From Urechis unicinctus (Eukaryota; Annelida; Polychaeta; Xenopneusta; Urechidae): 64,000 nucleotides of DNA. Shown piece by piece: positions 1 to 12,104 of the stretch; the stretch's first letter is position 1; every line of letters starts with the position of its first letter. The position numbers and the translations under genes were made by a program. The stretch is taken from positions 36,277,420 to 36,341,419 of the forward strand of contig CM067343.1 in assembly GCA_034190875.2 (NCBI GenBank), read 5' to 3'. The notes beneath the pieces are model-generated. The model saw only the letters and a list, made by a program, of their open reading frames with translations. It was not told the DNA's origin and made no database searches.

Positions 1-195
1 CCCGCCCTGCCATTTGCCATTGTTATATTCTTTTCATGAAATATCAGTTGACAAATGATTTTAAGGTCACCGACAATGTTTCACTATGCATGCTATTTAT
101 GTTTGCACTTCAAACAAAAGCTTTACACTTTTTGATTAAAGCGGGCTTGAAATACTTTGCATCTCCAACTACAAAAAAGAGTAGGATATGTAAGC

Positions 196-800
196 CTCTT
201 GCATGCAAACCAATGGGATACTACAATTGGGTAACTGGGGCAATTGCTCGGCAACATTACGTGGTGAGCGTTGATTCGCTCCAAGTATTCATTTCCTGAT
301 CACTCAGAACCCGAAATTCCCTTTGGGGGCCAAATACTGCCAACACCAGCCGCGATTTAATAAAACCCAGCAACTGAATATGCTGATCGATTCACTGCCT
401 AAATTAGTTCGATGTGTTTAAAAGAGGCATGACGCGATGCATAACTGGTATAGGTGCTGACAAATGACTGTGGTTTGTAGCCGCGAAGAGCCTAATAGTG
501 GCTATACATTACATCCAAATACATAATTTGGATGCCTCGTAGTGGTCCGGCCAACATTTCTCTATCGTGGCGAGCGCAGAGACTTTTCAGCGTTGACAAC
601 AAATGTTTTTTAGTGGAATTCTTCTATTATGCTGAATTATTTCTCCGGTTATAAAACGAGCACGTATTGAAGAAGAGGTGTCCTGTCAGCGTGCATACAT
701 AATCTGCCATAGTTTCTTAATGCAACGTTATAGCTACCCAATGTTCACTGGGCCAGCCATTGTATCATTCATGATAAGGGTGGAAGAACTAAGTTTGTTA
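196..800. repeat. Duplicated segment, partner at 25,183-25,790
   Basis: This segment aligns along most of its length with 25,183-25,790, including the start (CTTGCATGCAAAC versus CCTGCATGCAAAC), a GTTGATTCGCTCCAAG stretch and an AATAGTTCGATGTG-like stretch. It is absent at the corresponding place in C. I see no protein motif in it. It could be the LINE 3' end or a flanking duplicated segment. Confidence 0.75.
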
Positions 801-889
801 CTTACTATCGCAAGTGAGCAAGGTTTGGCTAAAACATATCTTGCTGGTGAATGCATGCAGAATGGTCTAACAACTTTACAGTAAAATAC

Positions 890-1885
890 ACCATTGACTC
901 TTCGTATATGTGCTTTAAGCAAAGGCATAACAATTTGCCAAAAAGCGTCATTCGTATTCCGAGGAAATGGATGTAGATCCCACACAATACGCTGACGAAA
1001 TGCACTGACTTGCTACGTAACCGGCAGTTGTCACTCTCTATCACAATTATTGCTTACTTTCTAAAAGTGAACCCTTTTAGTCTGCACATCTGCTGCCCTG
1101 CATATTGTGTAGGATTTAAATGACTGATTAATTATGACCCCTTTTCCTATGACACATCACGGCAAACAGAATCGACCGTTGGCCAACCTATACGAAGTAT
1201 TTACTTTTGACTAAAATTCCATTTCCCCCATCTAACGAGTTATGTAACCCTTGCGTTACGTTTTATGACTAGTTGTTGGTACTTGGCCTGGAGTAACATT
1301 GTATGTCAACAGCACAGTCTAGCTTATTTATGTAGATTAAGAAAAAAGGCTCCCAGAATCCAATTCGTTTTAATGCTTCTTCCCTCTCTGCCCTCTGTTA
1401 CTGAGCTAGACATGTATGTATGCTATGATACATACCGCTGACGCTGTGGGGTATAAGTTTCCTAGCCACAAGATGGTGTAAAACTTCATCGAACGCTTTT
1501 TAAAAGTCCTTATCAATATCATCTATAGAGTCCTTAGCGTATACCATTTTAGTTACACCCTCTAGAAATTCCGATCGATTGGCAAGAAAAAACAGCTTAC
1601 ATAGAAAACCATACTGAGATTGATTCAATAACATATGTTTGGGTAAGAGTTCTGTGAGTTTGTTTCTCACAAGTGTTCCATTAGTTTGCTCGCCAACGAT
1701 GTGAGGCTTATTGGCCGGGCGCGGACGATCGCTCTTTTGAATACAGGTGTAAGATTACCACTTGTCTAGTGATCTGTAACAGTTCCTTTATTGTATGAGT
1801 GGTTGAATATGATAAACAGTGGAAAGATTATTTGTGTTGCGAATTCCTTTCAGAAGCAGAAGTAAGCATTCAGTAAACCTATCCC
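890..1885 (-). pseudogene. Non-LTR reverse transcriptase remnant (copy A)
   Basis: The minus-strand translation gives an ordered set of LINE RT motifs across shifting frames. A GLLNAYF linker lies near 1,855-1,881. At 1,670-1,759 there is TPVFK followed by RPISLTSLASKLMEHL, the usual entry to the RT domain. At 1,434-1,670 are NQSQYGF and then DIDKDF-stop-KAFDEV-HHL, the palm A motif of the form DFSKAFDxVPHxxLL, with TAA at 1,500-1,502 inside it. At 1,319-1,367 is EPFFLIYIN, which corresponds to GPLLFLIYINDL. At about 930-1,012 is RQRIVWDLHPFP, which resembles the C-terminal region with a WNxLP-like motif. I could not find the catalytic YADD/FADD segment. These motifs are typical of the CR1/L2/Jockey group. 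Assignment to LINE RT is firm; the clade is inferred. Confidence 0.85.
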
Positions 1886-2439
1886 TTTTTTGTCTTCCGA
1901 ACTAACATTGTTGACACTGTACAACAAAATTGTTCATTTTCACTTTTCCCCTGGAATGGCCATAAAATGCCATTATTTTAGTTTAAATATGATCCGCTAT
2001 ACCATCCTAAAATGATCCTTATACCTTTCTTACTTCTGTTTTGCTAATTTGATTTCGTTTTCGAATAATATGATATTTTGAGGTTGTTATGCTCTCCTCA
2101 ATTTTTGCCAAAGTTCATTTCGTCTTTTGATAGCATTCATGATTTTGTCATTGAGTCATTTGGGTTTATTAATACTGCGGCATTTTCCATATGGTATATG
2201 CATCCTGGATGCATCTCAATTTGGCCGAAAATTAGTGACAACAGATTTCTGAAATGAGGTTACATAAATGACGGCTCAAGTTTCTTCACAATATGTTTTC
2301 TAGGTAGCTTGGTTATGTGTACTATTAAAATCGATCGATAAAACTAGCATATTTATCATTACATATTCAACAATGTACTTTTAAGTATTTTTCGGTCTAG
2401 CTTGAATTACTTGTTAGTAGGCCCTAGAATAACAACACG

Positions 2440-3350
2440 CTGACACTCGTGCTGTATAGTTAGCTCGTACAATATTGTGTCGTTTACAATAACGATTTGC
2501 ATGAATTCAGCATGCCGCTCACGTATGGGTATTCCACGTGTGATAAACTGCAATTGCAAAATTCCATCTTCAATTACTCTGCCATACCTAGTCGTATGTG
2601 CTTAGGCGTTTCTATGGTTTTTCGATTTATGTGTATGATTAGAATTGCAATGAATAAGCAATATAGAAAGGTTCAAATGCGGGATCATCAACGATCAATA
2701 TCGAGACGTTGTCTTCTGTTTTTGTTTTGTTAACCAATCTTCACCCGTTAAATTAGATTGCACTGACTTCATGTACGCTGGTGTTTTTCGGAATGCGTAA
2801 CCATTGTAAGCTGTTAGTTTCGTCGCTGTCAGTAACATCATACTCTAGTCAATATCAGTAGGGTCGATTTGGCACAGGTAACAGAGAAAGTGCTCAGTAT
2901 TCCTGATTATTCTCCATGTTACCTGATTTGATATTCCTGTAAACTTGCGCCGATATTCATATTCAGTGCTGAACTCGGATATATGTGTATGGCAACTGGC
3001 AATCTGGTAAAAACATTTTGGCTGTTTTCATGCCACGACAACAAACACGCCTGACTGAACCGAAATACACATTGCAGCTTAATAATATACATTATTTGGC
3101 GCATGCACTTACCTATGAACGTATGTTAACGTTAGTAGTTGAGTGCCCGAGAGTTTCATACGTAGTATGCTATTACGTGACATTAGATTTCCGACTAAAA
3201 CTAACCTGAATGTATGATTACATGACTGTACCAATGTATTGCTCACAAGTATGATATTACTTTATTATTGCCCGAAGTATATATAGCTGTGGACGAAGAA
3301 ATTTAATCCGTATCATAAAACGTCAGTTCATTAAAGTAAGTGGCGCTAAA
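2440..3350. repeat. Four-copy 5' module, copy 1
   Basis: This is the first of four related segments; the others are 16,930-18,290, 32,100-33,200 and 54,520-55,560. On the strand of the LINE it lies upstream of the endonuclease and RT, so it is probably the 5' region or ORF1 region of the element. On the plus strand a frame beginning HEFSM (2,500-2,733) stays open in all four copies for about 50 codons without indels, but changes are not concentrated at third positions, so I do not call it a gene. The segment continues to about 3,350, where only the copy near 18,280 still aligns. Confidence 0.65.
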
Positions 3351-6300
3351 ATATGTGATCTGAGTTATCACCGCTATTTAAAATCAGAAAACAACATTAT
3401 CAGCTACGCTTGCCCCAATGCTCATTGCTTCCACGGTTATTTCGTAACGTATTTGTTGACGACGATGCCACAGATTGCTGCTACAATGTGCAATAGCAGA
3501 ATGTGCAATATCAGCATTGCACGATTGTAGATCATGAGTGAACTAAAGATAGATTGACCATAGGTCCAGACCAATATGTAAACCTATCTATCTTTAATAG
3601 CAAATCTAACCCGCAAATCAATAACTATCCTACCCACAGGCTTCATAGATATATTTTCATCATCATACTGTATCTGTGGTTGGGCTACGCTTCTATCTGT
3701 CCAAACGTTCTAGTTTTGTTTAACTGATGATATGCTTTTTGAGGAACCAATCTTTCGATATGTTGCGTTTGCAGGACTGGATTGCGAGTTACAGGCATAT
3801 TAGGGCCTATGTTTGGAAAAAAAAGGAGGGCAGGCCATTACGAGGAAATTGGTGCGAACTTTTTTTATTTAAGGTAGCAACATTAAACTGGGATTACTAA
3901 CGATTTATTGACATTGCACATGGTCCAAATAACAATTTGTAAATGATCGTCATTTGTCGAACTTGTTTTTGCCGATTGCTCTAGTCTTCGGAACCAGCCT
4001 ACGCTTTCCAGCTAGCATTCACATTATCGTGATAATAACAGTTAATTGCATTTACGCAATCAATTGATACTGACGGGAAGAACGTAGGTCTGTCACTATC
4101 AATCATTGATACCTTGCTAGTCAAGCTAATATATTAATGTTGCCCGGGCACAGGAGCGCATTGCGTGTGAGCGTGTGCTGGATTGGGAATAGAGATTTCA
4201 ATATGAACTAATGAAGTGGGTATTAACCCGGTGCCTGCAATAAATGACCAGATGCACGCTTCTATTAGGAGCTGCCCATTCGCCCGCTGCGCATTAGTAA
4301 GTGAGAGGAACAACTTCAATTATCTCTTTCCGTTGCCTTAAGGAGCTCGACGCCGAGAACGTATGGTTAGCATACTCCACTGTGGCAAGGATTTTACTAT
4401 ATTATGAGTTAACACCAGGCTAGTTTGTTGGCATATTTGAATTAATTTAAAATATACAATTAGCTGTTTCAGTTAGGGATGCCTACCACTATCAATACGT
4501 GTCCCCTCAGTACCTCATGCCCCGTGCGGATGTTCTCTGCAAGATGAAATAGATAGCAGTGATTAAACAAAAGTAGGGCAATTGTTAAGCTAATATTTGT
4601 AGTAGCGATTTAGTCATTAGTTCATATTTCGGCATCGGAGACATGGTTCCGCTGCTAAACTCTTTTTTCTCTGACTTAAAGCAAATCAATTCTTACAAGT
4701 CTTACCTATAAATTGATCGCCTACAATGTCAGTTGTTGTGTGATGCGTTTACTACTGGTCGCTTGAGGTGCTTATATTTTCAAGGTTTCAAACAAGATCT
4801 GCTGCAGATAATCTATCACGATGCACTCTTATTGTCAATGCGCTCATGGCTTTGTGGTGCATCTCCAAAAAGCAGCAATGCAAGATATGCTACCAGTAGG
4901 ATATTGGAGAGCATTCTGCCAAAACTCCAGCCGCCGATTGGACTTGATTCCTACTACATGACCCGACAGCCCACTCCTTTGTCTACTTGCATTCACGACT
5001 TATTTTTTTATTCTCTATTTGTGAAGACGTTACTTAACTCAATTTATCAATTGAAAGATATTGGCATCACATAAGCGAACAAGGTCCGTTGCTTTTATAC
5101 TGCTTGTTGTTTTGCAAACATCACGTCCAGCAGAGTTTTGTACGGCACACAGCAGCACATAGCAGCAGCATATGTTTGCATTACGCGATTGCTTTCTCGC
5201 TTACTATGCGCCTGTCCACCTTATTTGATCGCGGTGGTGGTTTCCGCTGCTTTCAAGTTTACATTCTGAACTTGCTGCCAAATCATCCGCTATTGCTCTA
5301 ATGTGCCGAGCATCGCTGACTTGAATTGCCTAAATCGGCCCTGTTTTATTTACAGTCCCTGGGATATGTGTTGTGTTGCTGTAGTTTAGCTGGCAGAGAC
5401 GATAAGTAGCTTGATGTATTCTGTATGCATGTAAACGAAACATAAATGGGCTGCGATAGATTATATTTGTACGTCCCAAAGCTGATGCAATGCTACAAGC
5501 CTTTTAAAAACTCTCATTGGATAAGAGAACATGTAGTCATATATAATGGAAGAAAATGTTTGTCTTAGCAGCAGTTTAAATATATTACCAACCATAAACT
5601 GTACAAACCGAATATTAAAAACCCTCGCCTCATTTCAAAATTTTCGTCCACAAACAGCACTGTCCTATAGTTTATTTTATCATATTGTTTTAATGAATCC
5701 ATTCTCTTGAAATATACACGCCGCGAAAAAAGAAATAGCAATAGATGGCACAATGGATGCGTACGTCATCTTACCTAATGCAAAACAGACACATTATTAT
5801 ATCAAGCGTGGGATTGCCCAGTAGTAATGAGTGATACCTTCACGTCGTCATTCGTAAATATTAATTGATATTATGTGAAAAAATTGCTATCCATGCTCTT
5901 GTATACCACACCCATTGCTAGCAATGCCAACTGGCAAGTTAGTACGTGACTCGTGCAAAAGGAATATCACAAAAACGCGGTAATGGCGGTTTGCCATAGA
6001 TAAATGACTTTTACGCCACATAATCTAACGAACGGTTTCTGTTATAAATTACTTTCTACTATATCACATTCTTTGATTTGCACTGCGTTTGGCATTCTTG
6101 TAATGAGGAACCAACTAGAGCATTACCCGACACGTCAAATCCTGTTTAGCAACGACTGCAAAAAATGCAAAGGTAACTGACCTCTTGCAATCCCGGCGTA
6201 AATGCTTATGTTGCATGCTAATCGCCCATACTACATGCCCGTTAGTACTTAAAATACCATTAGTGCACACGACATTGGACAAGCACCAATTAACCTATAT

Positions 6301-8460
6301 ATGAGCTCGCACGTTAATCCACAATATTGTGAAGATTCGTTTGATACCGGAGAACAACATCCTTAGATTTGACGGTTAAGCGAACTTAAGTGTATATATT
6401 GTTTTGATACGTAGCGGAACCAAGCAGAATAATTTTAGGTTTTAACTGTCCATAAAACTTGCATAAAACATAGAAATGGTAAGGTTTTGGTCAATTAATT
6501 TGAGCTTTTTCCATTTCAATCTATTTTTCAGTGGACTCTTTCCCTTCATTTATGGCAAACATAGGCACTAAAGTGCACGCAATATCTCCAACAATGGTGC
6601 GCAGAGGAAATGTCGTTTTAGCAGATATCGTAATCCTATTATTAATCAAGTCATGGCATAACGATATTGCACCCATCTTTGATTCCCGTTTGTAAATCAA
6701 TTACATTCAAGTCAATCTCCAACACAATTGCATTCAACATTGGTTTATGTCCAGATTTGTTAAGCAAATCAGCACATAACCTCTGTTACATATTTAGTTG
6801 CGACAAGATGCAGGCAAAGTTGGTGTGTGTGTGCTGTCGTTTGTGAGGACGCTGGATAAACGTAGTTCATGCGTGCAGTTCCACTGCTATTTACACATAT
6901 TGGTTACAATGTTCCATATTTCACCAAACAAATTAACACAATAAGTTTTGGCTATCTCTGCGCCCATGATCGCCTTAAATATATGTTTACACTGCGGATC
7001 CACCACGTCTTTTATTGGAATCGTCAGTCGTAGCTCCCGGGAGCACACATATATCCGATACATTGAACCAAACACTGCCCATATGATCATCCTGGAAGGT
7101 TGATAATGGATCATTACTGCCACTTCAGGAGGAACGCAACCGGTTTTTATTTTCATGAATACCAACAAATCCCTCGCATGGGTGTCCGTCTGGGGATTAC
7201 GTATAAGAAACAACAGAATTTATGACAAAGGCCACTAAAGCATGTCGAAATACATCTTACAAGCTTAGTGTATCCAGCCGTGCACGTATTGACTTAATAA
7301 AAAGGTTGCATCAGTTACACTGCAGCAGCAGACTGCAATCAGCTGTTTTCCTGGCCGACCATTTAACAAAAACTATGGAACATTCGTTATCCAAGTTGCA
7401 GTATACATCAACCAAACTCCTCGTGATAACACTGCACTTGTGAGCTTTGCACCTACCAAATGCAAAAAGCTACGATTGCGGCGAGATCGCAAACACATAC
7501 ATATAACGGACTTTCAATGAACCTCAGATTTACGATCGTATATTTCTCAACATAACGGAGGATATCTGATCAAACGATCGCCCCAGGGTGGCGACATTGT
7601 TTTATGTCATACAATTTCACATTAGAGGATGCGTCACCTATTGCTTAATTTACCTGAGGCGCAACGAGAATCTGTCTAATTCGACTGTATTTCCTCATCT
7701 AGATACATGCCTATACCCGACTGATGTGTGTAGCTTAATTCGCAATATTGTGCTAAATTCGCATATATTTCAATGCTTATACAACCTAAATACTCGCGAA
7801 CGCATTGGAAACACCAAAAACAGACTTTGCTTATTATGAACCTGTGCACTATTAGAAGAGGAATAGGCTACACCCTACAACGAAGGGAAACATAGGTTGA
7901 AATAGTAGTCGCTAACTGGTGCGTAACGATATGTAAGCTTTTTCGTCTACATTTGCTAGAGGTGCAACAATATTATTTTCTATGAGCTATATGCTTATTC
8001 TAGTCTGCAAAATATCTAGCAAAAATACTCTTTCCCTTTACATATTTCTTCTGCGATTTCAGCCGGATACGGTATTATGTCATTTTGGTTTTTTTTAAAA
8101 GTTGCATGAATTAACACAGGGTTCTAGCAAATTACCGTGTACCTAAAGGGTTTCCAAACAAGCTTTAAGCACTTTTGTGGAAGTATGTTTAGGTTTGTTA
8201 TATTTTGGGAGGTATTTTATCCTATACTCTACAGCACTAGTGAATTATCAGCATATTTCTGATGGGGTCTGATCCGGTTGGTTGTTATGAATGACATTTT
8301 TCTTCTGTTTAACGCATCATGACATTTCATATATGGGTTTAACTTTTTATTAAATAAAGATGTTTTTTAAGAGTCTGTAGATCAAGCAGGAAATTTGAAA
8401 TGTGCGAAATAGGTTGACCTGGAGTAAGTCTAGGTCTCTGTACATAGTTTCGGTCAGGTA
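3351..8460. other. Unassigned sequence with no gene recognised
   Basis: This 5.1-kb stretch separates two A blocks whose C counterparts lie only about 0.4 kb apart (33,200 and 33,600). It is therefore an insertion in A or a deletion in C. I see no satellite array and no TE motif. It holds only short open frames, such as 4,838-5,074 (+) from an ATG, 6,887-7,156 (-) and 7,588-7,839 (+). A small local repetition of AATGTGCAATA occurs near 3,484-3,515. Confidence 0.5.
6887..7156 (-). CDS. Hypothetical open frame, 89 residues
   Basis: An uninterrupted minus-strand frame runs from ATG at 7,156 to a stop at 6,887, and stays open upstream to about 7,220 without another ATG. Its composition is more protein-like than most frames here: mixed charges, few repeats, a segment VAVMIHYQPSRMIIWAVFGS and a C-terminal half with LTIPIKDVVDP. 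I do not recognise a family. It has no detected paralogue in the window and no visible regulatory context. It could be an exon, a relic or chance. Confidence 0.15.
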   Translation of the reverse strand: MKIKTGCVPPEVAVMIHYQPSRMIIWAVFGSMYRIYVCSRELRLTIPIKDVVDPQCKHIFKAIMGAEIAKTYCVNLFGEIWNIVTNMCK

Positions 8461-8476
8461 TTTGTTTGTATAAATG

Positions 8477-8737
8477 TTATTCTGTTTTACATAGCTTGCA
8501 GTGGTTTGATACTAGAAAAGTCAACTGTTGTACACACAATAAAGTATGAGATGCATACACAGGCTGCTTGATCAGCGTTCGGTACAAAGCTCGGTCATAG
8601 GAAACATTCATTTCGTTGACGAGGGGTGGCGAGGAGTCCAGCTTAATATAAATCACGTCGAAGTTCTTCACTCTTAAACAGCGGGTTGATGACCTAACGG
8701 ATAGTTCCATGTAAAAGGCGGTAATTTCCGTGCTCAT
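8477..8737 (-). CDS. Hypothetical open frame, conserved in paralogue
   Basis: An 86-codon minus-strand frame opens with ATGAGC at 8,737. The segment ELSVRSSTRCLRVKNFDVIY is matched in the paralogue near 33,850-33,925 by a form with few replacements. The block YRTLIKQPVYASHTLLC is matched at 33,737-33,787 by YRTLIRQPVDATHTLLC, but in a different frame, so the paralogue is frameshifted between them. The start codon overlaps the stop of the next frame upstream (TAATG). I do not recognise the product. It is probably the remains of a protein, possibly from a mobile element. Confidence 0.25.
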   Translation of the reverse strand: MSTEITAFYMELSVRSSTRCLRVKNFDVIYIKLDSSPPLVNEMNVSYDRALYRTLIKQPVYASHTLLCVQQLTFLVSNHCKLCKTE

Positions 8738-9012
8738 TAGAAGTTCCCTATATTTTTGTGATTAGGGCTTAGTCTGCGTAACGATGACCGGATGATAATA
8801 CTATTGTTTTCAGAGAGAGAGTAAGAAGAATAGGGCACTGATATATCCCAACATAGGTCTCCACAGTGTAGCAGGGATGCTCTTACAACGCGAGGCGAAT
8901 TTATACCTGGCACTGGTAGGTAGTCAGTTTTTGACAACCAATATGCAGTGAGCGATGCAACCAGCTCCTTATCTCTGGGATCCCTAACAGACCAAAAAAT
9001 GGCCATTCTCAC
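8737..9012 (-). CDS. Hypothetical open frame, conserved in paralogue
   Basis: This frame reaches 8,737 and contains DPRDKELVASLTAYWLS and TDYLPVPGINS. The paralogue around 34,120-34,205 keeps DPRDMELVASLTAWWLS and TDYL-stop-VPGINS in the same frame, with a TAA in place of proline and a 21-bp in-frame deletion just after. Both copies end at the same place after IIIRSSLRRLSPN. Conservation of frame, including an indel that is a multiple of three, argues for a coding ancestor. The function is unknown. The listed start is not an ATG, so the true start is uncertain. Confidence 0.25.
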   Translation of the reverse strand: MRMAIFWSVRDPRDKELVASLTAYWLSKTDYLPVPGINSPRVVRASLLHCGDLCWDISVPYSSYSLSENNSIIIRSSLRRLSPNHKNIGNF

Positions 9013-9400
9013 TCAGAGTTAAGCATGACTGAGTATTGCTCTTCATCATGTCGATTTACATAGTATGTCCATTCGTGAGCTTAATGCCTCATTGCAACGA
9101 TTGTGCATTTTACGCTGTAGTCGCAAACTGCAAAAGACCCGCTCCACCACTTATAACTAACCAGAGGAAGCGATGCGAAACACTACATCCAAATTGACGC
9201 TACAATTGGAGCAATCACTGTTTCTTTAGTGACTAAAGCAACGTCTATTCAACCAATAGTCAATAATCGAGACTTAACTGTGTCAACTGTGCCGCTGATG
9301 GGCAATTACTGTAAGTGCTTATACATCAGATGGCCTTAACCAGAAAGCATGTCCGATAACTGCAAAAAAACACAATGGTGGTTAAGTATATCCTATAAAG

Positions 9401-9700
9401 AATGAGCAACTATCCAATTATGTATAAGATTGAATACAAGGATCAAATCTACGACTTATTGTTATAACACTATTTAGCATGGAATACCGACACCATCGCC
9501 CGGGTGTCGCGCGAAGTAGGCCTGCCCTATCTTCCTCTGTCCAACAAGAATTTCCGGTGCCATCCCCTGCGTTAGACAAAAGGAATTTCAATAGAATTAA
9601 AGAAGACATTTTGCTGCTTATTTCTATAATAACAATTCTGCCCTGCGTATCCACACAAAGCTGCATTGGGAATATCATGCTCATAAATTATTATCGTAGA
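9401..9700 (+). pseudogene. Broken open frame paired with 34,574-34,759
   Basis: This is the paralogue of the plus-strand frame at 34,574-34,759. The shared peptide begins SNYPIMYKIEY and continues with IYDLLL, HYLA and REVGL. In this copy a TAA replaces the serine codon directly after IYDLLL, so the frame is interrupted here but open in C. Further downstream the two copies drift apart. I do not recognise the product. Confidence 0.3.
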
Positions 9701-10464
9701 AAGAATCAGTAGCACTTTATGGATAGTGGATCTTGTCCCTCAAAACCCAACTAGTCGGGATACTAACAGGACACACCATCAACTAATGGCGACAAATGGA
9801 GACAAATTGTTACACGTGACGTAACTGATATTGGAGCATTCATTATCCACGCGTCCATTGCAATCAAATACGTTTTCTGTTCGGTAGCAGCACCTGCAGC
9901 ATCTCTTTCAAGAGAGTATATTGCAGCAGAGGTCGTGGATATACCTATATAGTGATGCAGATTTGAATGGTCATGAATGTGATTTGTTTTCTTAATGCAG
10001 TGCTCATGATTTCATGCTACCGACTTATATAACGTTGGCATCACTATACTTCCTAAATTATGCTAAGATGGACGACCACTGCTTGGCTTTGAGCGATGAT
10101 GGATGAGCTGCACGTTAAGGGGCTTCACTTGGAACCAATTTACTGTGAATTACATCGCAACAATTGCTTGCAAAAATAGCCAGATGTACGCGTCCAGCAA
10201 TTCAACCGACGGATCTGCTGTGTTGAAGTCTGCGATGTTATCAATCTTAATTTGCTCTATCAATTGCCCAAGGTGTCACACTGAAAACTATTCGATGGCT
10301 TAAATAGTGATCCATTTAACTTGCGATATGTTTCGTTAAAGAAACTGCAAGTATGAGTGCATTCATTTAGCCTTTTTCCAAATTACAAAGCTCCCAGGCA
10401 GAGAGGTTTTTGCGATGGCATGCCATCACACATTACAAGCATTTGGGTTGATTTTGATTTAAGC

Positions 10465-10565
10465 ACATAGTACTAAGACTGGGACACATAGCATTGATTG
10501 ACAATTTACTATTTGGTACATAGTACTAAGACTGAGACATATATTATGCGTTGATTGACACAAAA
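10465..10565. repeat. Two-unit tandem repeat, about 53 bp
   Basis: ACATAGTACTAAGACTG occurs at 10,465 and again at 10,518. Each copy is followed by a similar tail ending in TTGATTGACA. It is a simple local duplication with a few differences between units. Confidence 0.8.
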
Positions 10566-11120
10566 ATTATAAATTATCGGACAGCGTTGGTAAGTAGTCA
10601 AGATTTTGGTTTGCAGTTCCGAATACGATGGTGCTTTGCTATATTAATCCCGTCCGTAAGCATGAGAACACAGTGTAAGCTAATCGCATGATTTATGTGA
10701 TGGATTTTGAGTCGCGTTAATGGTTGCATTACACAACTGATACATGCAGCAAGAGTTTCTGTCGAGGAGAAGTCGTTTCGGGAAGAAGGTCTCAAAGCGG
10801 GATGAATCAGATTGCTGAGGATCCAAATTTGTTTGGCTAAATCAATGCGGAGTTAATTGAGAAACATGAGAACCAACACCATGATATCAAACCCAGGGGA
10901 TGATACATATGCTACAATTATCTATCTGTAGTATTTTTTCAAATGGAAGGCGGTTTATAAGTGACAATTTACTAATTAGTACCACCGACCAGTCGGATGT
11001 GTTTACTTCGGCAATAATTTGACACATACAAAATATTCACTTTCTTAACCCAATCCGGACAACCGTTATCCACTTTGTAAGCTACCAAGGAACATGACAT
11101 GTTGTTGATTGAGATCAATA
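10566..11120. other. Left flank of GATA array, no gene recognised
   Basis: The last 80 bases before the array (AATCCGGACAACCGTTAT onward) match the left flank of the second array at 36,283-36,340. In C that flank belongs to an open frame (36,089-36,349); here a stop interrupts the equivalent frame. A minus-strand frame at 10,598-10,795 is short and unsupported. Confidence 0.6.
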
Positions 11121-11122
11121 GA

Positions 11123-12104
<982 letters not shown>

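Larger units (their letters stand above)
1..3350 (-). repeat. Decayed LINE copy A
   Basis: This is a non-LTR retrotransposon relic reading right to left. It is collinear with 29,827-33,200: 1-130 matches 29,827-29,965, 801-1,335 matches 30,271-30,840, 1,592-2,200 matches 30,850-31,490, and 2,225-3,100 matches 32,465-33,190. The RT motifs lie at 890-1,885. The stretch at 196-800 has its best match at 25,183-25,790. Relative to C, this copy lacks about 1 kb at position 2,220, which in C holds the end of the endonuclease. It keeps 245 bp (1,348-1,592) that C has lost. Frameshifts and stops throughout make it a dead copy. The element boundaries are not certain, because the flanks are duplicated too. 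Confidence 0.7.
8470..10000. repeat. Duplicated segment A2, partner at 33,590-35,170
   Basis: This segment is collinear with 33,590-35,170 and in the same orientation. Shared landmarks include ACACACAATAAAGTATGAG, AAATCACGTCGAAGTTCTTC, the stretch AACTATCCAATTATGTATAA (9,410 and 34,591) and TCTCTTTCAAGAGAGTAT near 9,902 and 35,082. Copies differ by substitutions and short indels, including a 21-bp in-frame difference near 8,875-8,900. It lies between the LINE copy and the GATA array in both paralogues, which supports block duplication over independent transposition. Confidence 0.85.

Noticed and set aside
1348..1592. A mobile insertion with 9-bp target-site duplication
   Set aside because: The sequence is part of the continuous RT domain, so the direct repeat marks a deletion in C and not an insertion in A.
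4733..5074. Plus-strand frame of 113 codons
   Set aside because: It has no ATG until 4,838, no paralogue and no recognised motif. It is within the length expected by chance.
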